Positions 27,210-36,944 of a stretch of 64,000 nucleotides of DNA are shown here, piece after piece. The first letter of the stretch is position 1. Each line of letters starts with the position of its first letter. The notes under the pieces were generated by a model. That model did not search any database, was not told the DNA's origin, and worked only from the letters and a program-made list of their open reading frames with translations. The translations under genes and the position numbers were made by a program. Source of the DNA: Bacteroides luti (GTDB lineage: Bacteria; Bacteroidota; Bacteroidia; Bacteroidales; Bacteroidaceae). Where the stretch lies: the NCBI RefSeq assembly GCF_900128905.1, contig NZ_FQTV01000010.1, forward strand, positions 62,001-126,000. Reading direction: 5' to 3'.

Positions 27210-29060
27210 TTATAATTCAATAATCATTGATTGTTTTGGATTGAGTGTTATGTCTTTAGTCAAATCAATATTCTTTTCACTGATAATATCCTTGCCGGTT
27301 GTAGCATTGTTTAGTACTTCATTATAATGCTTTATTGGAAGCACTTGTTCTTTATTGGTACCATTAAGAATAACCATGGCAGCTTTGCCTTCAAAGCTAC
27401 GAACGTAGACGTAAATACCATTTTGTGGAATGAAATGTTTCATTGTTCCTTCAGAAATTACAGCATTATCTTTTCGCCAATGCAGAAGTTTAGAGATATA
27501 ATCGAATATTTCATTTTGAATAGGAGTTCGTCCTTCTCTTGTGAAAGCATTCTGTGCATCACCTGCCCATCCTCCCGGAAAGTCTTTACGTACATATCCG
27601 TCACTTACATTTTTTCTACCGTTCATCATAATCTCAGTTCCATAGTAGAGTTGCGGAATACGTGGAATTGTAAGCAGTAATGTTACGGCTTGTTTTAATT
27701 CGGCAATATCGTTTCCGTCTTCCAGAAAACGATTTGTATCATGGTTATCAAGGAAAGCCATTACAGACAATGGGTTAGGGTAGAGATAGTCATAAACAAA
27801 ATTATTGTAAATGCGGTTTAATCCTTTCCAGTCTTCTGTGCTTTCTTCATTTTTAGCCTGATTTATTTTATCGTAAAAACTAAAATCCATTACAGTTTTC
27901 AGGTTTGAATTGCGTGGAGCTGCAAGCTTGGAATCTTTTTGCCAGTAAGCTGTATATGCAGGTTCGGTTACCCATGATTCGCCAACTACGTTGAAATTAG
28001 GATATTCTTCGTTTATCTCTTTCATCCACTTAGCCATTCCATCGAAATCAGCATAAGGATATGTATCCATACGAATGCCGTCGATACCAGCAAATTCAAT
28101 CCACCAGAAGCTGTTCTGTATAAGATAACGAAGTACGTGTGGGTTTCTCTGGTTTAAATCGGGCATTGAACGAACAAACCATCCATCGTTCATCGTTTTG
28201 AAATCATAATCCGATGAATACGGGTCTACATGTGGTGTTAATTTAAAGTTAGTCTGAACAAAGTTCTTTTCGTAATCAGGAGAATTAAACCAATCGTGTG
28301 ATGGCATATCTTTTAACCATGGATGTTCTGAACCGCAATGATTGAAAATCATATCCATAACTATCTTAAGACCTTTGTTATGAGCTTTGTCAATCAGATT
28401 TTTATATTCGTTGTTAGTGCCAAATCTGGGATCTACATTATAGTAATTCGTTGTTGCATAACCGTGGTACGAACCTCCAGTCATACTATTTTCCAGAACA
28501 GGAGTAAACCATAATGCAGTTATACCCAATTCATTAAAATAATCAAGGTGTTTCTCTATACCTGCAAGGTCTCCTCCATGACGTGCATTCGGGTCTTTTC
28601 TGTCTACAGTAGAAGGCGATAATGCTTTATCATTGTCATTTGCTGCATTTCCGTTAGCAAATCTATCAGGCATAAGCATGTAGAGAACGTCTGATGAATC
28701 AAAACCAATTCTTTCAGCCCCTTTTTTAGCTCTTGTTTTTAGCTCGTAATACTTAATTTCTTTTTTATTTCCCTGAGTAAAGGTAAGTTCAATGTTACCA
28801 GCCTTAACATCTTTATCGAGAGTGAGGTATACCAAAAGATAATTTGGGCTTTCTAATTTTACAATACTGCTAAGATGAACTCCAGGATAATTTACAGAAA
28901 CATCGCACGAAGATATATTCTTTCCATATACCATCAATTGAAGCTCTGGATTCTTCATCCCTACATACCAGAAAGATGGATCAATCTTATCTATTTTACT
29001 GGCAGCATTCATACCAACTGCTGTTATAAACAAGATAAAAGTTAAAAGTGTTTTTCTCAT
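27210..29060 (-). CDS. susA: SusA-like periplasmic neopullulanase / GH13 alpha-glucanase
   Basis: Exported GH13 enzyme that degrades maltodextrins, corresponding to SusA of the starch system. The start was placed at the ATG at 29060 (MRKTLLTFILF), which yields a normal signal peptide ending NAAS; an upstream in-frame Met would add 13 residues. The N-terminal cyclomaltodextrinase-type domain (SFWYVGMKNPELQLMVYG, about 27-44) is shared with neopullulanases. Barrel motifs are DMIFNHCG, GIRMDTYPY with the nucleophile Asp (about 330), GESWV with the acid Glu (about 361) and FLDNHDTNR (about 438). Length, 616 residues, matches SusA. It has no lipobox, fitting a periplasmic location. A LacI-type operator lies about 90 bp upstream. 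Confidence 0.9.
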   Translation of the reverse strand: MRKTLLTFILFITAVGMNAASKIDKIDPSFWYVGMKNPELQLMVYGKNISSCDVSVNYPGVHLSSIVKLESPNYLLVYLTLDKDVKAGNIELTFTQGNKKEIKYYELKTRAKKGAERIGFDSSDVLYMLMPDRFANGNAANDNDKALSPSTVDRKDPNARHGGDLAGIEKHLDYFNELGITALWFTPVLENSMTGGSYHGYATTNYYNVDPRFGTNNEYKNLIDKAHNKGLKIVMDMIFNHCGSEHPWLKDMPSHDWFNSPDYEKNFVQTNFKLTPHVDPYSSDYDFKTMNDGWFVRSMPDLNQRNPHVLRYLIQNSFWWIEFAGIDGIRMDTYPYADFDGMAKWMKEINEEYPNFNVVGESWVTEPAYTAYWQKDSKLAAPRNSNLKTVMDFSFYDKINQAKNEESTEDWKGLNRIYNNFVYDYLYPNPLSVMAFLDNHDTNRFLEDGNDIAELKQAVTLLLTIPRIPQLYYGTEIMMNGRKNVSDGYVRKDFPGGWAGDAQNAFTREGRTPIQNEIFDYISKLLHWRKDNAVISEGTMKHFIPQNGIYVYVRSFEGKAAMVILNGTNKEQVLPIKHYNEVLNNATTGKDIISEKNIDLTKDITLNPKQSMIIEL

Positions 29061-29150
29061 GATTAAATTAATAAATGTTACGTTTAAGCGAATGTACATA
29101 AAATATCGATGATATTAAGTTTATATTTTACTTCTCTTTACTGGAGTCTA

Positions 29151-29164
29151 TGCAAACGTTTTCA
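29151..29164. promoter_or_regulatory. LacI-type operator upstream of the SusA-like gene
   Basis: TGCAAACGTTTTCA is an imperfect palindrome centred on CG. It shares its first eight bases, TGCAAACG, with the operator at the susC promoter (12121-12134). It lies 91 bp before the SusA-like ATG, and no other member of the pattern was noticed in the region. Confidence 0.6.
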
Positions 29165-29174
29165 TTTATAGCAT

Positions 29175-29210
29175 AAAAAAACGTCTGCAATTCATAAAGA
29201 AGAGCAGACG
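29175..29210 (-). terminator. Terminator of the methylmalonyl-CoA decarboxylase operon
   Basis: On the minus strand a 7-bp stem GCGTCTG-type hairpin (plus arms 29182-29188 and 29204-29210) is followed by seven T residues, 25 bp after the last gene of the operon. Confidence 0.85.
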
Positions 29211-29234
29211 CTTTAATATTAAAGGCTTTTTATT

Positions 29235-30395
29235 TTACATAATAAAACTCATAAGTATTCCTGCAGCCAATGCGGCACCAATAATACCAGCTACGTTTGG
29301 CCCCATGGCATGTACAGAAAGATAATTAGTAGAATCATATTCCAAACCAATTTCTTCTGAGATGTTTGCTGCCAAAGGCGAAGCAATTCCGGCATTTCCA
29401 ATAAGTGGATTAATCTTATTACCTTCTTTAAGGAATAAGTTTGTCAGCTTAATGAATAGTATGCCCGAAGCTGTTGCAATAATGATTGCTAATATGCCAA
29501 TGACTATTGCGAACACTGTATTAACTGTAAAGAAGTTACTTGCTGTAAGTGTTACCCCAGCTGTTAATCCTAAAAGTACAGTTACAATATCAAGCAATGT
29601 TCCGCTTACTGCTTCTGCTAAACGACGGGTAACGCCACTTTCTTTAAGCAGATTACCAAAGAATAACATACCTAATAATGGCAAAGCCGAAGGTACCAAT
29701 AAGCAAGTAAGAACCAATCCAACAACAGGGAATACTAACTTTTCAGTATGTGATACCTGACGAGCTGGTTTCATTTTTATAACTCTGTCATTGCTATTGG
29801 TTAGTAAGCGCATTAATGGTGGTTGTATTACAGGTATCAGAGCAATATAAGCATAAACAGATAAAGCAACGATACCAACTAATTCCGGAGACAATTTAGA
29901 TGCCAGGAATAAAGCAATAGGACCGTTTGCACTACCAATAATACTTATACCAGCAGCCTGAGCAGGATCAACCCCAAGAATCATAGCAAGTATATAAGCA
30001 CCGAAAATACCTAACTGAGCTGCTGCACCGATAAGCATTAATTTAGGATTAGAGATCAGAGCAGAAAAGTCGGTCATAGCTCCAATGCCTAAAAGCATTA
30101 ATGGAAGATACCAACCACTTTCCAAACCTTGATATAAAACATTGAATACAGAATCATCATAAGAACCAGAATCGGCACCTATCATGAAAAGTATATTTCC
30201 TACTAGTATTCCAAAACCGATAGGAATCAATAACATTGGCTGAAAGTCTTTCTTTATTGCCAGATATATTAAACACATCCCCACAAGCAGCATAATAAGT
30301 GCGCCTGGCGTAGCGTTTGCGAATCCTGTATAACTCCAGAAGTCAGCTAAGTTATTTGATAAATATGTTCCAAGCTCTCCCATACTATTACTCAA
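29235..30395 (-). CDS. Na+-translocating decarboxylase beta subunit
   Basis: Integral membrane subunit (386 residues) of a biotin-dependent sodium-pumping decarboxylase. It decarboxylates carboxybiotin and exports Na+. Many hydrophobic helices are visible. Conserved segments include GIGAMTDFSALISNPKLMLIG, SIIGSANGPIALFLASKLSP and the C-terminal NPLIGNAGIASPLAANISEE, which belong to the Na+-binding core of OadB/MmdB/GcdB proteins. As it ends a run of epimerase, carboxyltransferase, OadG and biotin-carrier genes, the substrate is inferred to be methylmalonyl-CoA. Its start overlaps the biotin-carrier stop by 8 bp. Confidence 0.92.
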   Translation of the reverse strand: MSNSMGELGTYLSNNLADFWSYTGFANATPGALIMLLVGMCLIYLAIKKDFQPMLLIPIGFGILVGNILFMIGADSGSYDDSVFNVLYQGLESGWYLPLMLLGIGAMTDFSALISNPKLMLIGAAAQLGIFGAYILAMILGVDPAQAAGISIIGSANGPIALFLASKLSPELVGIVALSVYAYIALIPVIQPPLMRLLTNSNDRVIKMKPARQVSHTEKLVFPVVGLVLTCLLVPSALPLLGMLFFGNLLKESGVTRRLAEAVSGTLLDIVTVLLGLTAGVTLTASNFFTVNTVFAIVIGILAIIIATASGILFIKLTNLFLKEGNKINPLIGNAGIASPLAANISEEIGLEYDSTNYLSVHAMGPNVAGIIGAALAAGILMSFIM

Positions 30396-30816
30396 TTATG
30401 ATAAGATCTGTACCTTCAAGAACAGAATCTCCATTGTTTACATTAATAGCAGTAACTTTTCCATCTTTGTCTGCATGAATATTATTTTCCATCTTCATCG
30501 CTTCAAGAATAAGAACAGTATCTCCTTTCTTTACTGTATCTCCAACTTTTACTTTGAGATCAAGAATAATACCTGGAAGCGGAGATTTAACAGCGCTCTT
30601 GTTTGATGTTGCAGCCGGACGAGAAACTACAGGCTTGCCACTTTCAGTTTTAGGAGCAGCAGCCGGACGAGTTACTGGTTTAGGAGCTACAGTTTTTTCA
30701 ATTTCCACTTTGTAGGGTGTACCGTTAACTTCAACAGTAGCGATATTATTTTCATCAATGTCGTTAACCGTAACTTTGTAGAGGTTTCCATTGATCTTAT
30801 ATTTATATTGTTTCAT
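30388..30816 (-). CDS. Biotin carboxyl carrier subunit
   Basis: A 142-residue carrier protein that shuttles CO2 on biotin between the carboxyltransferase and the membrane subunit. The C-terminal biotinyl domain (about 75-142) holds the biotinylation motif EAMKMEN (Lys near residue 109). It is preceded by a flexible Ala/Pro-rich linker (about 50-72: KPVTRPAAAPKT), as in methylmalonyl-CoA and oxaloacetate decarboxylases. The N-terminal domain begins MKQYKYKINGNLYKVTV. It overlaps the beta-subunit gene, implying translational coupling. Confidence 0.93.
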   Translation of the reverse strand: MKQYKYKINGNLYKVTVNDIDENNIATVEVNGTPYKVEIEKTVAPKPVTRPAAAPKTESGKPVVSRPAATSNKSAVKSPLPGIILDLKVKVGDTVKKGDTVLILEAMKMENNIHADKDGKVTAINVNNGDSVLEGTDLIIIE

Positions 30817-30852
30817 CTTTTATTAAATTTAAAATTAATATTGAAAATGCTT

Positions 30853-31269
30853 CTAACGTTTACGTGGCGTTTCTGTTAAAGTATAAATTTTAGAACTCCA
30901 TGGAGAATAGTTACGTTTAACCTTATTAATGGTTAATACCATATCTTCTACATCGTGAACATTATCCTGATATTCGTGCAATGCCATTGATATTGCTGCC
31001 AGTACATCTCCGGATTCCGGACCTGTAGCCTGGTTTTTATCTGTGATTCCTTTAACCTTCATCGTATTCTTGTTGGATAATTGAATAGAAATATTAGCAA
31101 TAATCCTGAATACAAAATAGAAAAAAATCAAACTAACAAAAATAATTATCATAGCAGCAATGGCCATTCCTATGCCTTTAGAATCATTAGTGCGAAGGTT
31201 TTGCGCGTTCGCTCCAATGCTTCCGGCAAGCAATGAAATGATTAATATTCCTTTATTTATTTTATTCAT
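30853..31269 (-). CDS. OadG-family small membrane subunit
   Basis: A 138-residue protein with an N-terminal signal-like helix (about 5-22) and a second membrane helix (about 32-58). A charged cytoplasmic C-terminus ends with SPWSSKIYTLTETPRKR. The gamma subunits of Na+-translocating decarboxylases anchor the carboxyltransferase to the membrane. The gene's place between the alpha and biotin-carrier genes, together with the topology, supports this role, although the sequence of such subunits is poorly conserved. Confidence 0.78.
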   Translation of the reverse strand: MNKINKGILIISLLAGSIGANAQNLRTNDSKGIGMAIAAMIIIFVSLIFFYFVFRIIANISIQLSNKNTMKVKGITDKNQATGPESGDVLAAISMALHEYQDNVHDVEDMVLTINKVKRNYSPWSSKIYTLTETPRKR

Positions 31270-31290
31270 AACTTGTAGTTTTATAGTTAC

Positions 31291-32844
31291 TTATAATGGA
31301 ATATTTCCATGCTTTTTAGCTGGATTAGTTAACTTCTTAGTTTGCAATTGCTGTAAAGCACGAATAATACGGAAACGAGTATTTCTTGGTTCAATAACAT
31401 CGTCAATGTAACCATATTTTGCCGCATTGTATGGATTAGCAAACAACTTGGTGTATTCTTCTTCTTTTTCAGCCATAAAGCGAACAGGATCTTCAGCTGT
31501 TTTTGCTTCTTTTGCATACAATACTTCTACTGCGCCGGCACCACCCATAACTGCAATCTCAGAAGTTGGCCATGCATAGTTCATATCGCCACGAAGTTGC
31601 TTACAACTCATTACAATATGTGAACCTCCGTATGACTTTCTAAGAGTAACGGTTACTTTAGGTACTGTAGCTTCACCATAAGCATAAAGTAGTTTAGCTC
31701 CGTGAAGAATAACTCCATTGTACTCTTGTCCTGTTCCTGGCAAGAATCCCGGAACATCTACTAAAGTTACTATAGGAATATTAAATGCATCACAGAAACG
31801 AACGAAACGTCCGGCTTTACGTGAAGCATTGCTATCAAGTACACCTGCAAGATATTTAGGCTGATTAGCTACAACACCAACAGATTGTCCGTTAAAGCGG
31901 GCAAAACCGATTATAATATTTTTAGCATAATCCTTTTGAATTTCAAGGAATTCTCCGTTGTCAATGATCGCACCTATAACTTCATACATATCATAAGGCT
32001 TGTTTGGACTGTCAGGAACAATTTCATTTAAAGAGTCTTCCAAACGGTCTATTGGATCATCGCAAGGAACAAGAGGTGATTCTTCTAAGTTGTTTTGTGG
32101 AATAAAGCTAAGTAGCTTACGAATTATAGATAAACCTTCTTCTTCTGTTTTAGCAGTAAAATGAGTTACACCGGATTTTGAAGAGTGTACACTTGCACCT
32201 CCTAAGTCTTCTTGAGAAACATCTTCACCAGTTACTGTTTTTACTACTTTAGGTCCTGTAAGGAACATATAAGAAGTACCTTCCATCATTAAAGTAAAGT
32301 CAGTCAATGCTGGAGAATATACAGCTCCACCTGCACAAGGACCAAAAATACCAGAAATTTGAGGAATAACGCCTGATGCAAGAATGTTACGCTGGAAAAT
32401 TTCAGCATATCCGCCAAGCGCGTTTATACCTTCCTGGATACGAGCACCTCCAGAGTCATTAAGTCCAATAACCGGAGCCCCCATCTTCATAGCCTGATCC
32501 ATAACTTTACAGATCTTTTGTGCCATAGTTTCAGACAAAGAACCTCCGAAAACTGTGAAGTCCTGTGCGAAAACATAAACTAATCTACCTTCGATAGTTC
32601 CGTATCCGGTAACAACTCCATCACCAAGATATGATTTCTTTTCCTGACCGAAGTTTGTACATCTATGTTTTACGAACATATCCATTTCTTCAAAACTTCC
32701 ATCATCTAATAATTGAGCGATTCGCTCACGTGCAGTGTATTTTCCTTTCGCGTGTTGTTTTTCAATAGCTTTTTCTCCACCACCTAAGCGAGCTTGAGTA
32801 CGTAGTTCTATAAGCTCTTTTACTTTTTCAAGTTGGTTACTCAT
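31291..32844 (-). CDS. mmdA: Methylmalonyl-CoA decarboxylase alpha subunit (acyl-CoA carboxyltransferase)
   Basis: A 517-residue cytoplasmic carboxyltransferase that moves the carboxyl group of (S)-methylmalonyl-CoA to biotin, forming propionyl-CoA. It carries the family's duplicated crotonase-like domains, with [13 protein letters not shown] (about 118), [17 protein letters not shown] (about 167) and [17 protein letters not shown] (about 365). The PccB/MmdA length is normal. No biotin carboxylase gene accompanies it, so the complex is set up for decarboxylation and not for ATP-driven carboxylation. It follows the epimerase gene by 26 bp in the operon that finishes the succinate-to-propionate route. 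Confidence 0.9.
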   Translation of the reverse strand: MSNQLEKVKELIELRTQARLGGGEKAIEKQHAKGKYTARERIAQLLDDGSFEEMDMFVKHRCTNFGQEKKSYLGDGVVTGYGTIEGRLVYVFAQDFTVFGGSLSETMAQKICKVMDQAMKMGAPVIGLNDSGGARIQEGINALGGYAEIFQRNILASGVIPQISGIFGPCAGGAVYSPALTDFTLMMEGTSYMFLTGPKVVKTVTGEDVSQEDLGGASVHSSKSGVTHFTAKTEEEGLSIIRKLLSFIPQNNLEESPLVPCDDPIDRLEDSLNEIVPDSPNKPYDMYEVIGAIIDNGEFLEIQKDYAKNIIIGFARFNGQSVGVVANQPKYLAGVLDSNASRKAGRFVRFCDAFNIPIVTLVDVPGFLPGTGQEYNGVILHGAKLLYAYGEATVPKVTVTLRKSYGGSHIVMSCKQLRGDMNYAWPTSEIAVMGGAGAVEVLYAKEAKTAEDPVRFMAEKEEEYTKLFANPYNAAKYGYIDDVIEPRNTRFRIIRALQQLQTKKLTNPAKKHGNIPL

Positions 32845-32870
32845 GAATTTATGATATTAAAGTTAATAAA

Positions 32871-33275
32871 TTAGTGTTCACAAAGTTCGGTAAGTACGCC
32901 GAGGGTAGATTTTGGATGAAGGAATGCAATCTGTAATCCTTCAGCTCCTAAACGAGGTGCTTTGTCGATTATGCGGATTCCATTCGTTTCAGCTTCAGCC
33001 AAAGCGTTAGCAACTCCATCTTCAATTGCAAATGCAACATGGTGTACACCTGCTCCTTTATTTTCAATAAATTTAGCAATAGTACTATCTGGACTAGTTG
33101 GTTCCAGTAGTTCAATTTTTGTTTCTCCAACTTTTAAAAAAGCTGTTTTAACTTTTTGGTCTTCAACTACTTCTATATTGTAGCATTTCAAACCTAATAC
33201 ATTTTCATAATAAGGTAAAGCTTCTTCTATACTCTTTACGGCAATGCCTAAATGTTCAATGTGAGAAATCTTCAT
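32871..33275 (-). CDS. mce: Methylmalonyl-CoA epimerase
   Basis: A 134-residue enzyme of the vicinal-oxygen-chelate fold that interconverts (R)- and (S)-methylmalonyl-CoA, supplying the isomer needed by the decarboxylase. Metal-ligand patterns are visible: HIEHLGIAV near the N-terminus, VGETKIELLEPT (about 56) and GAGVHHVAFAI (about 76), followed by a C-terminal LGVLTELCEH with the final ligand Glu. Length and motifs are standard. It is the first gene of the five-gene operon. Confidence 0.93.
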   Translation of the reverse strand: MKISHIEHLGIAVKSIEEALPYYENVLGLKCYNIEVVEDQKVKTAFLKVGETKIELLEPTSPDSTIAKFIENKGAGVHHVAFAIEDGVANALAEAETNGIRIIDKAPRLGAEGLQIAFLHPKSTLGVLTELCEH

Positions 33276-33393
33276 AATTATTTAATTTTTCATTGGTATT
33301 TACTATTATCCCTATGGACAAAACAGTACAAAGAAAGTCAATTACTTCTTAATAAAGAAATTTTTCAGCATTTTATTTTGGTTGTTTATGCGA

Positions 33394-35805
33394 CTAAAAT
33401 TCTAAAAGTAAACGAATATTAATTTGACGAGATGTTAGGTAATTAGGTACAGCATATTGGTTATTAGAGATATCGGTAACCCAATAGTAAGAATTTACGT
33501 TGTTGATACCTAGCAAATTGAATATATCTATCCCAATCCACATGTTGCGAATATGGCGGCTGATACGCCCACGATAGTCTCCATCTTCGTTGTCAATAAT
33601 TTGTCTGGACATGCCAATATCCACTCTTTTATAAGCCGGAGTTCGAAATACAATTTCTTCTCTTCCGGAATGAGGAGGACCAAATGGAAGCCCATCGGCC
33701 AAGGTGGCTTTTAAGTTCATTTTCCATTTTTTATTTCCGGGAAAGTAGTCACTGAAGAAAAATGAAAGGTTGTATCTCTGGTCAGTAGGACGTGGAATCC
33801 ATTTATTATTTATCTGTTCTTCAGTTCTCATTAATGAAAGACAAAGCCAGGAGTCTGTACCCTGAACAAATTCTCCGAATAGTTTCATATCAATTCCCGT
33901 TGCATATCCACTGGCCATGTTTTTACCGTAGTAGCTTATGTGCACATTGTTAACATTGTAAGGAATCAAATCATCCAGTTTCTTATAATAAAGTTCGGTG
34001 GTGAATTTAAATGGTCTGCCAAGAGCTCTGAATCTATAATCTCCTGCCAATACAAAATGAATGGATCTTTGAGATTTAATATCCTTATTAAGTGTAACGG
34101 TTGCATTTCCATCTATTGTAGTAGTATCCCGAAATTCTTTGTAGAAAGGAGCCTGATAATAAACTCCAGATGCTGCACGGAAAGTCAGATCTTCATTAAA
34201 CCTTGGAATAAGCGCTATGGAAGTTCGTGGACTGAAGATAAATTCTTTGTTCCAGTTCCAATAACTGCCTCGTACTCCAAAGTTGAAAGTTAGTAACCCT
34301 ATATTTGATGAGAACTTATATACATCTTGTGCATAAAATGAGAAACGGTCACTCCTTATTTTATTTTTTGAAGCCAGACTATAAATCAACTCAACATTAT
34401 TACTTGTGTGAGGAAGAGAATAACCTGCCGAGTCTCTCATTTCCCATTCACGAAGTTTATCTTTTATAAATTCCTTTTTTAATTCCAGTCCCCATTTTAT
34501 TTGATTACTATGAATCTTATGACTTCCGGCAATAGAGTAATTCTGTACATCTGCATTTAAATAATTACGGGCATGTTCCATATATGTTCCTACACCAATG
34601 GTTTCAGCACCATTAGTCGTTTCCGTAGATGTACTTCCATTTAAGGAACTTAACCAATATTCTCCGGTAATATCATAAGTCTCTTGTTCTTTTGTATGGA
34701 AAGCAGATCCGATAAATGAGATATCATTATAAGGATTAAGGTGATAGGTGATACTTCCGGAACCGAAATAGGTTTGAAACAAATCTCTTTCCTGTCCTCC
34801 GAAATATACTTTGAATTCTTGAATAGACGAAATTGTTCCGAACTTTGTATTCCGGTCTTTTGGCTTGAAATTATATTTGTTTTGGGATATGTTACCTATA
34901 AATCCAAACTCCCAACGCTTATTAGGCGTCCAGTTTAAATAAGTCTGGTAATCAAGGAAAGCTGGATCATATTCACCTTTAGTTTCCAAACTTCCTAAAA
35001 GATAACGATTGGTTTTATAGCGAATACCGTTAGTCATGGAAAAATGTTTGGTAGCAAACCCTACGTAAGCACTTGCTCCTAATAAACTGGTAGATACAGA
35101 TCCTTCTAAATGTTCCGGCTTTTTATAGGTTATATCCAGAACGGAAGACATTTTATCTCCATATTTTGATTCATAACCTCCCGAAGAAAAGCCTATCTCT
35201 TGTACCATATCCGGATTTATAAAGCTAAGTCCTTCTTGTTGCCCGGAGCGAATTAATAATGGCCGATATATTTCTACTCCGTTTACATAGACAATATTCT
35301 CATCAAAGCTACCTCCCCGCACATTATATTGAGAGCTTAATTCGTTATGCGAACTTACTCCTGCCTGTGTAGCAATTAAAGATTCAATATTTCCTCCCGA
35401 AGCATCCGGCATAAGCTTTCTATCTTTTGCTTTAATTCTTTCTGTCATTCCAGTTTGCCTCTTAGATTCAGTTACAGTTACTTCTCCGAGTTCATATCCG
35501 GAATTGAGTAGTATAACGTTTAGTGTGATTTCGCCTTTTGGATTCTTTAATACTCTTTTCTTTGTATTATATCCCAGCATGGAATAAACAAGAACTACAC
35601 TGTCTTTTGATGGAACGGTTAATGAATAGTGGCCTCTTAGATCAGTTACGGTACCTGTTATCTGCCCCTGAATTCGTACATTGGCTATTTCTATTGGATT
35701 ATTATCCTGATCCATAACGATTCCGGAGACTTTGGCTGTTCCCTGAGCTATAATTGCTATAGGAAAGAATATTATTATGAGTGCCAGAAGTGCACAGTAC
35801 TTCAT
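33394..35805 (-). CDS. TonB-dependent receptor with N-terminal carboxypeptidase-like domain
   Basis: An 803-residue outer-membrane receptor for active uptake of an unidentified ligand. It has a signal peptide (1 to about 20), a carboxypeptidase regulatory-like domain (about 24-108: VSGIVMDQDNNPIEIANVRI), and a plug (about 110-240) with SSQYNVRGGSFDENIVYVNGVE. The barrel is shorter than in SusC proteins and ends with the aromatic-terminal strand INIRLLLEF. It has no SusD partner, so it belongs to the non-SusC group of receptors. Neighbours give no hint of the substrate. Confidence 0.88.
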   Translation of the reverse strand: MKYCALLALIIIFFPIAIIAQGTAKVSGIVMDQDNNPIEIANVRIQGQITGTVTDLRGHYSLTVPSKDSVVLVYSMLGYNTKKRVLKNPKGEITLNVILLNSGYELGEVTVTESKRQTGMTERIKAKDRKLMPDASGGNIESLIATQAGVSSHNELSSQYNVRGGSFDENIVYVNGVEIYRPLLIRSGQQEGLSFINPDMVQEIGFSSGGYESKYGDKMSSVLDITYKKPEHLEGSVSTSLLGASAYVGFATKHFSMTNGIRYKTNRYLLGSLETKGEYDPAFLDYQTYLNWTPNKRWEFGFIGNISQNKYNFKPKDRNTKFGTISSIQEFKVYFGGQERDLFQTYFGSGSITYHLNPYNDISFIGSAFHTKEQETYDITGEYWLSSLNGSTSTETTNGAETIGVGTYMEHARNYLNADVQNYSIAGSHKIHSNQIKWGLELKKEFIKDKLREWEMRDSAGYSLPHTSNNVELIYSLASKNKIRSDRFSFYAQDVYKFSSNIGLLTFNFGVRGSYWNWNKEFIFSPRTSIALIPRFNEDLTFRAASGVYYQAPFYKEFRDTTTIDGNATVTLNKDIKSQRSIHFVLAGDYRFRALGRPFKFTTELYYKKLDDLIPYNVNNVHISYYGKNMASGYATGIDMKLFGEFVQGTDSWLCLSLMRTEEQINNKWIPRPTDQRYNLSFFFSDYFPGNKKWKMNLKATLADGLPFGPPHSGREEIVFRTPAYKRVDIGMSRQIIDNEDGDYRGRISRHIRNMWIGIDIFNLLGINNVNSYYWVTDISNNQYAVPNYLTSRQINIRLLLEF

Positions 35806-35874
35806 ATTGATGCGTTCTTTTTATGCACAGAATATCCCGTGCTATCATATAGAGATAATAACGTAAAAAAGAGA

Positions 35875-36858
35875 TTATGTGTATATTCTAACAAAAAAAT
35901 TATTTAAGAAAGACCATTTGAGTCTGAACCAGCGGCGTGAACTTTTTTGCTGACCACCAAAACGAAGAACAAAATCGCGGTATCCATGTTTCTTGAAAGG
36001 CAATCCTACGTCCATATATTCCAAATGTTCATAACCCTCTTTCTGTGCAAATTTTAAGGCTTCCCAAATAGCGAGTACTCCAGGATATAGTTTTTTATAT
36101 GTTTTTTTGATACCTCCTGAAAATAACAGATATGCATTCGTTTTAGAAAAGACAAGTACAGAACCTCCAATTATTTTATCCTTGTATATCACAATGAATA
36201 TTCTACCCATTCCACTGTGTACAGCTTTCTCATCAAAATATTCAAAGTATTCAATACAAGGGAAGTTTTTACGAATGTTATACGAATAGTTCATTTTAAG
36301 CATCTGTGAGAAAGCTCGAATCTCTTCAATACTTTTCGCCTCTTTAACGTACGCCCCATTGGCATAGCCTTTTTTTATTTGTCTTCTACGAGATACGCTA
36401 ACTTTATCTAGCAAGTCGGAAGTCTTATGCAGAGAGCTTCTTACTTGCATCCAGTTAATAGGAAAGTATTGATTCTTTCGAAACGTTTTGTAACCGAATA
36501 ATGAGTTTTCCAGATTCCTGAATATTAATATGAAAGATTCCTGGATTCCAATATCTGTAATGTACTCGAGCATTTTATCAAAGATGACTTCAGAGCTTAT
36601 CTCATCATCAAAATATTCTCCGGTTCCATAAATTTCGCATCTGCGAATAAAGCTTGGAGGAATTAAGCGAATACATTTTCTGAGAACAGTCAATATCTTG
36701 GCAATAGGCTTTGTTCCATTATAAGCCACAACCAGAATAGGAGTGTAGCCCGGAGTTGCTTCATAAATCTGAAACATCTCTTTGGAATAAAATACATTAT
36801 CTCCAGGTAAGTCTGGAATATCATATGCGTGATAATATGTAAGAAGCTTAAATACCAT
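35875..36858 (-). CDS. FemX/BioF2-like GNAT-fold acyltransferase
   Basis: A 327-residue cytoplasmic protein with the double GNAT-like layout of FemABX and BioF2-like acyltransferases. The segment GGSVLVFSKTNAYLLFSGG (about 225-245) followed by LGVLAIWEALKFAQ-type helices and YLEYMDVGLPFKKHGYRDFVLRFGG near the C-terminus is typical. Relatives attach amino acids to peptidoglycan precursors or acyl groups to other small molecules; the present substrate is not known. Its -7 promoter element ends only about 8 bp before the ATG. It is divergent from the nitroreductase operon. Confidence 0.65.
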   Translation of the reverse strand: MVFKLLTYYHAYDIPDLPGDNVFYSKEMFQIYEATPGYTPILVVAYNGTKPIAKILTVLRKCIRLIPPSFIRRCEIYGTGEYFDDEISSEVIFDKMLEYITDIGIQESFILIFRNLENSLFGYKTFRKNQYFPINWMQVRSSLHKTSDLLDKVSVSRRRQIKKGYANGAYVKEAKSIEEIRAFSQMLKMNYSYNIRKNFPCIEYFEYFDEKAVHSGMGRIFIVIYKDKIIGGSVLVFSKTNAYLLFSGGIKKTYKKLYPGVLAIWEALKFAQKEGYEHLEYMDVGLPFKKHGYRDFVLRFGGQQKSSRRWFRLKWSFLNNFFVRIYT

Positions 36859-36865
36859 ATAGTTG

Positions 36866-36896
36866 CAAATTTATATTTTTTTACCAACAAATCAAA
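36866..36896 (-). promoter_or_regulatory. Consensus promoter for the FemX-like gene
   Basis: Minus strand: TTTG (plus 36893-36896), a 19-bp spacer, then TAAATTTG (36866-36873), a full match to the Bacteroidetes promoter. The start codon at 36858 is only seven bases beyond it, predicting a leaderless or nearly leaderless mRNA. Confidence 0.7.
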
Positions 36897-36906
36897 TTCC
36901 TAGTTG

Positions 36907-36914
36907 TATATTTG
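36907..36914 (+). promoter_or_regulatory. -7 promoter element for the nitroreductase operon
   Basis: TATATTTG matches TAnnTTTG, 30 bp before the chosen ATG at 36945. An in-frame TTG at 36912 overlaps this element and so cannot be the start of the protein. A matching -33 box is not evident. Confidence 0.5.
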
Positions 36915-36944
36915 TCGGTTAATAACGAATATGCAGATATAATT

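Noticed and set aside
29093..29098. Another TGTACA array near the SusA-like gene
   Set aside because: Only a single TGTACA occurs; no core is found 22 bp on either side.
36912..36944. TTG start of the nitroreductase
   Set aside because: It overlaps the TATATTTG promoter element; the ATG at 36945 begins at the conserved family N-terminus.
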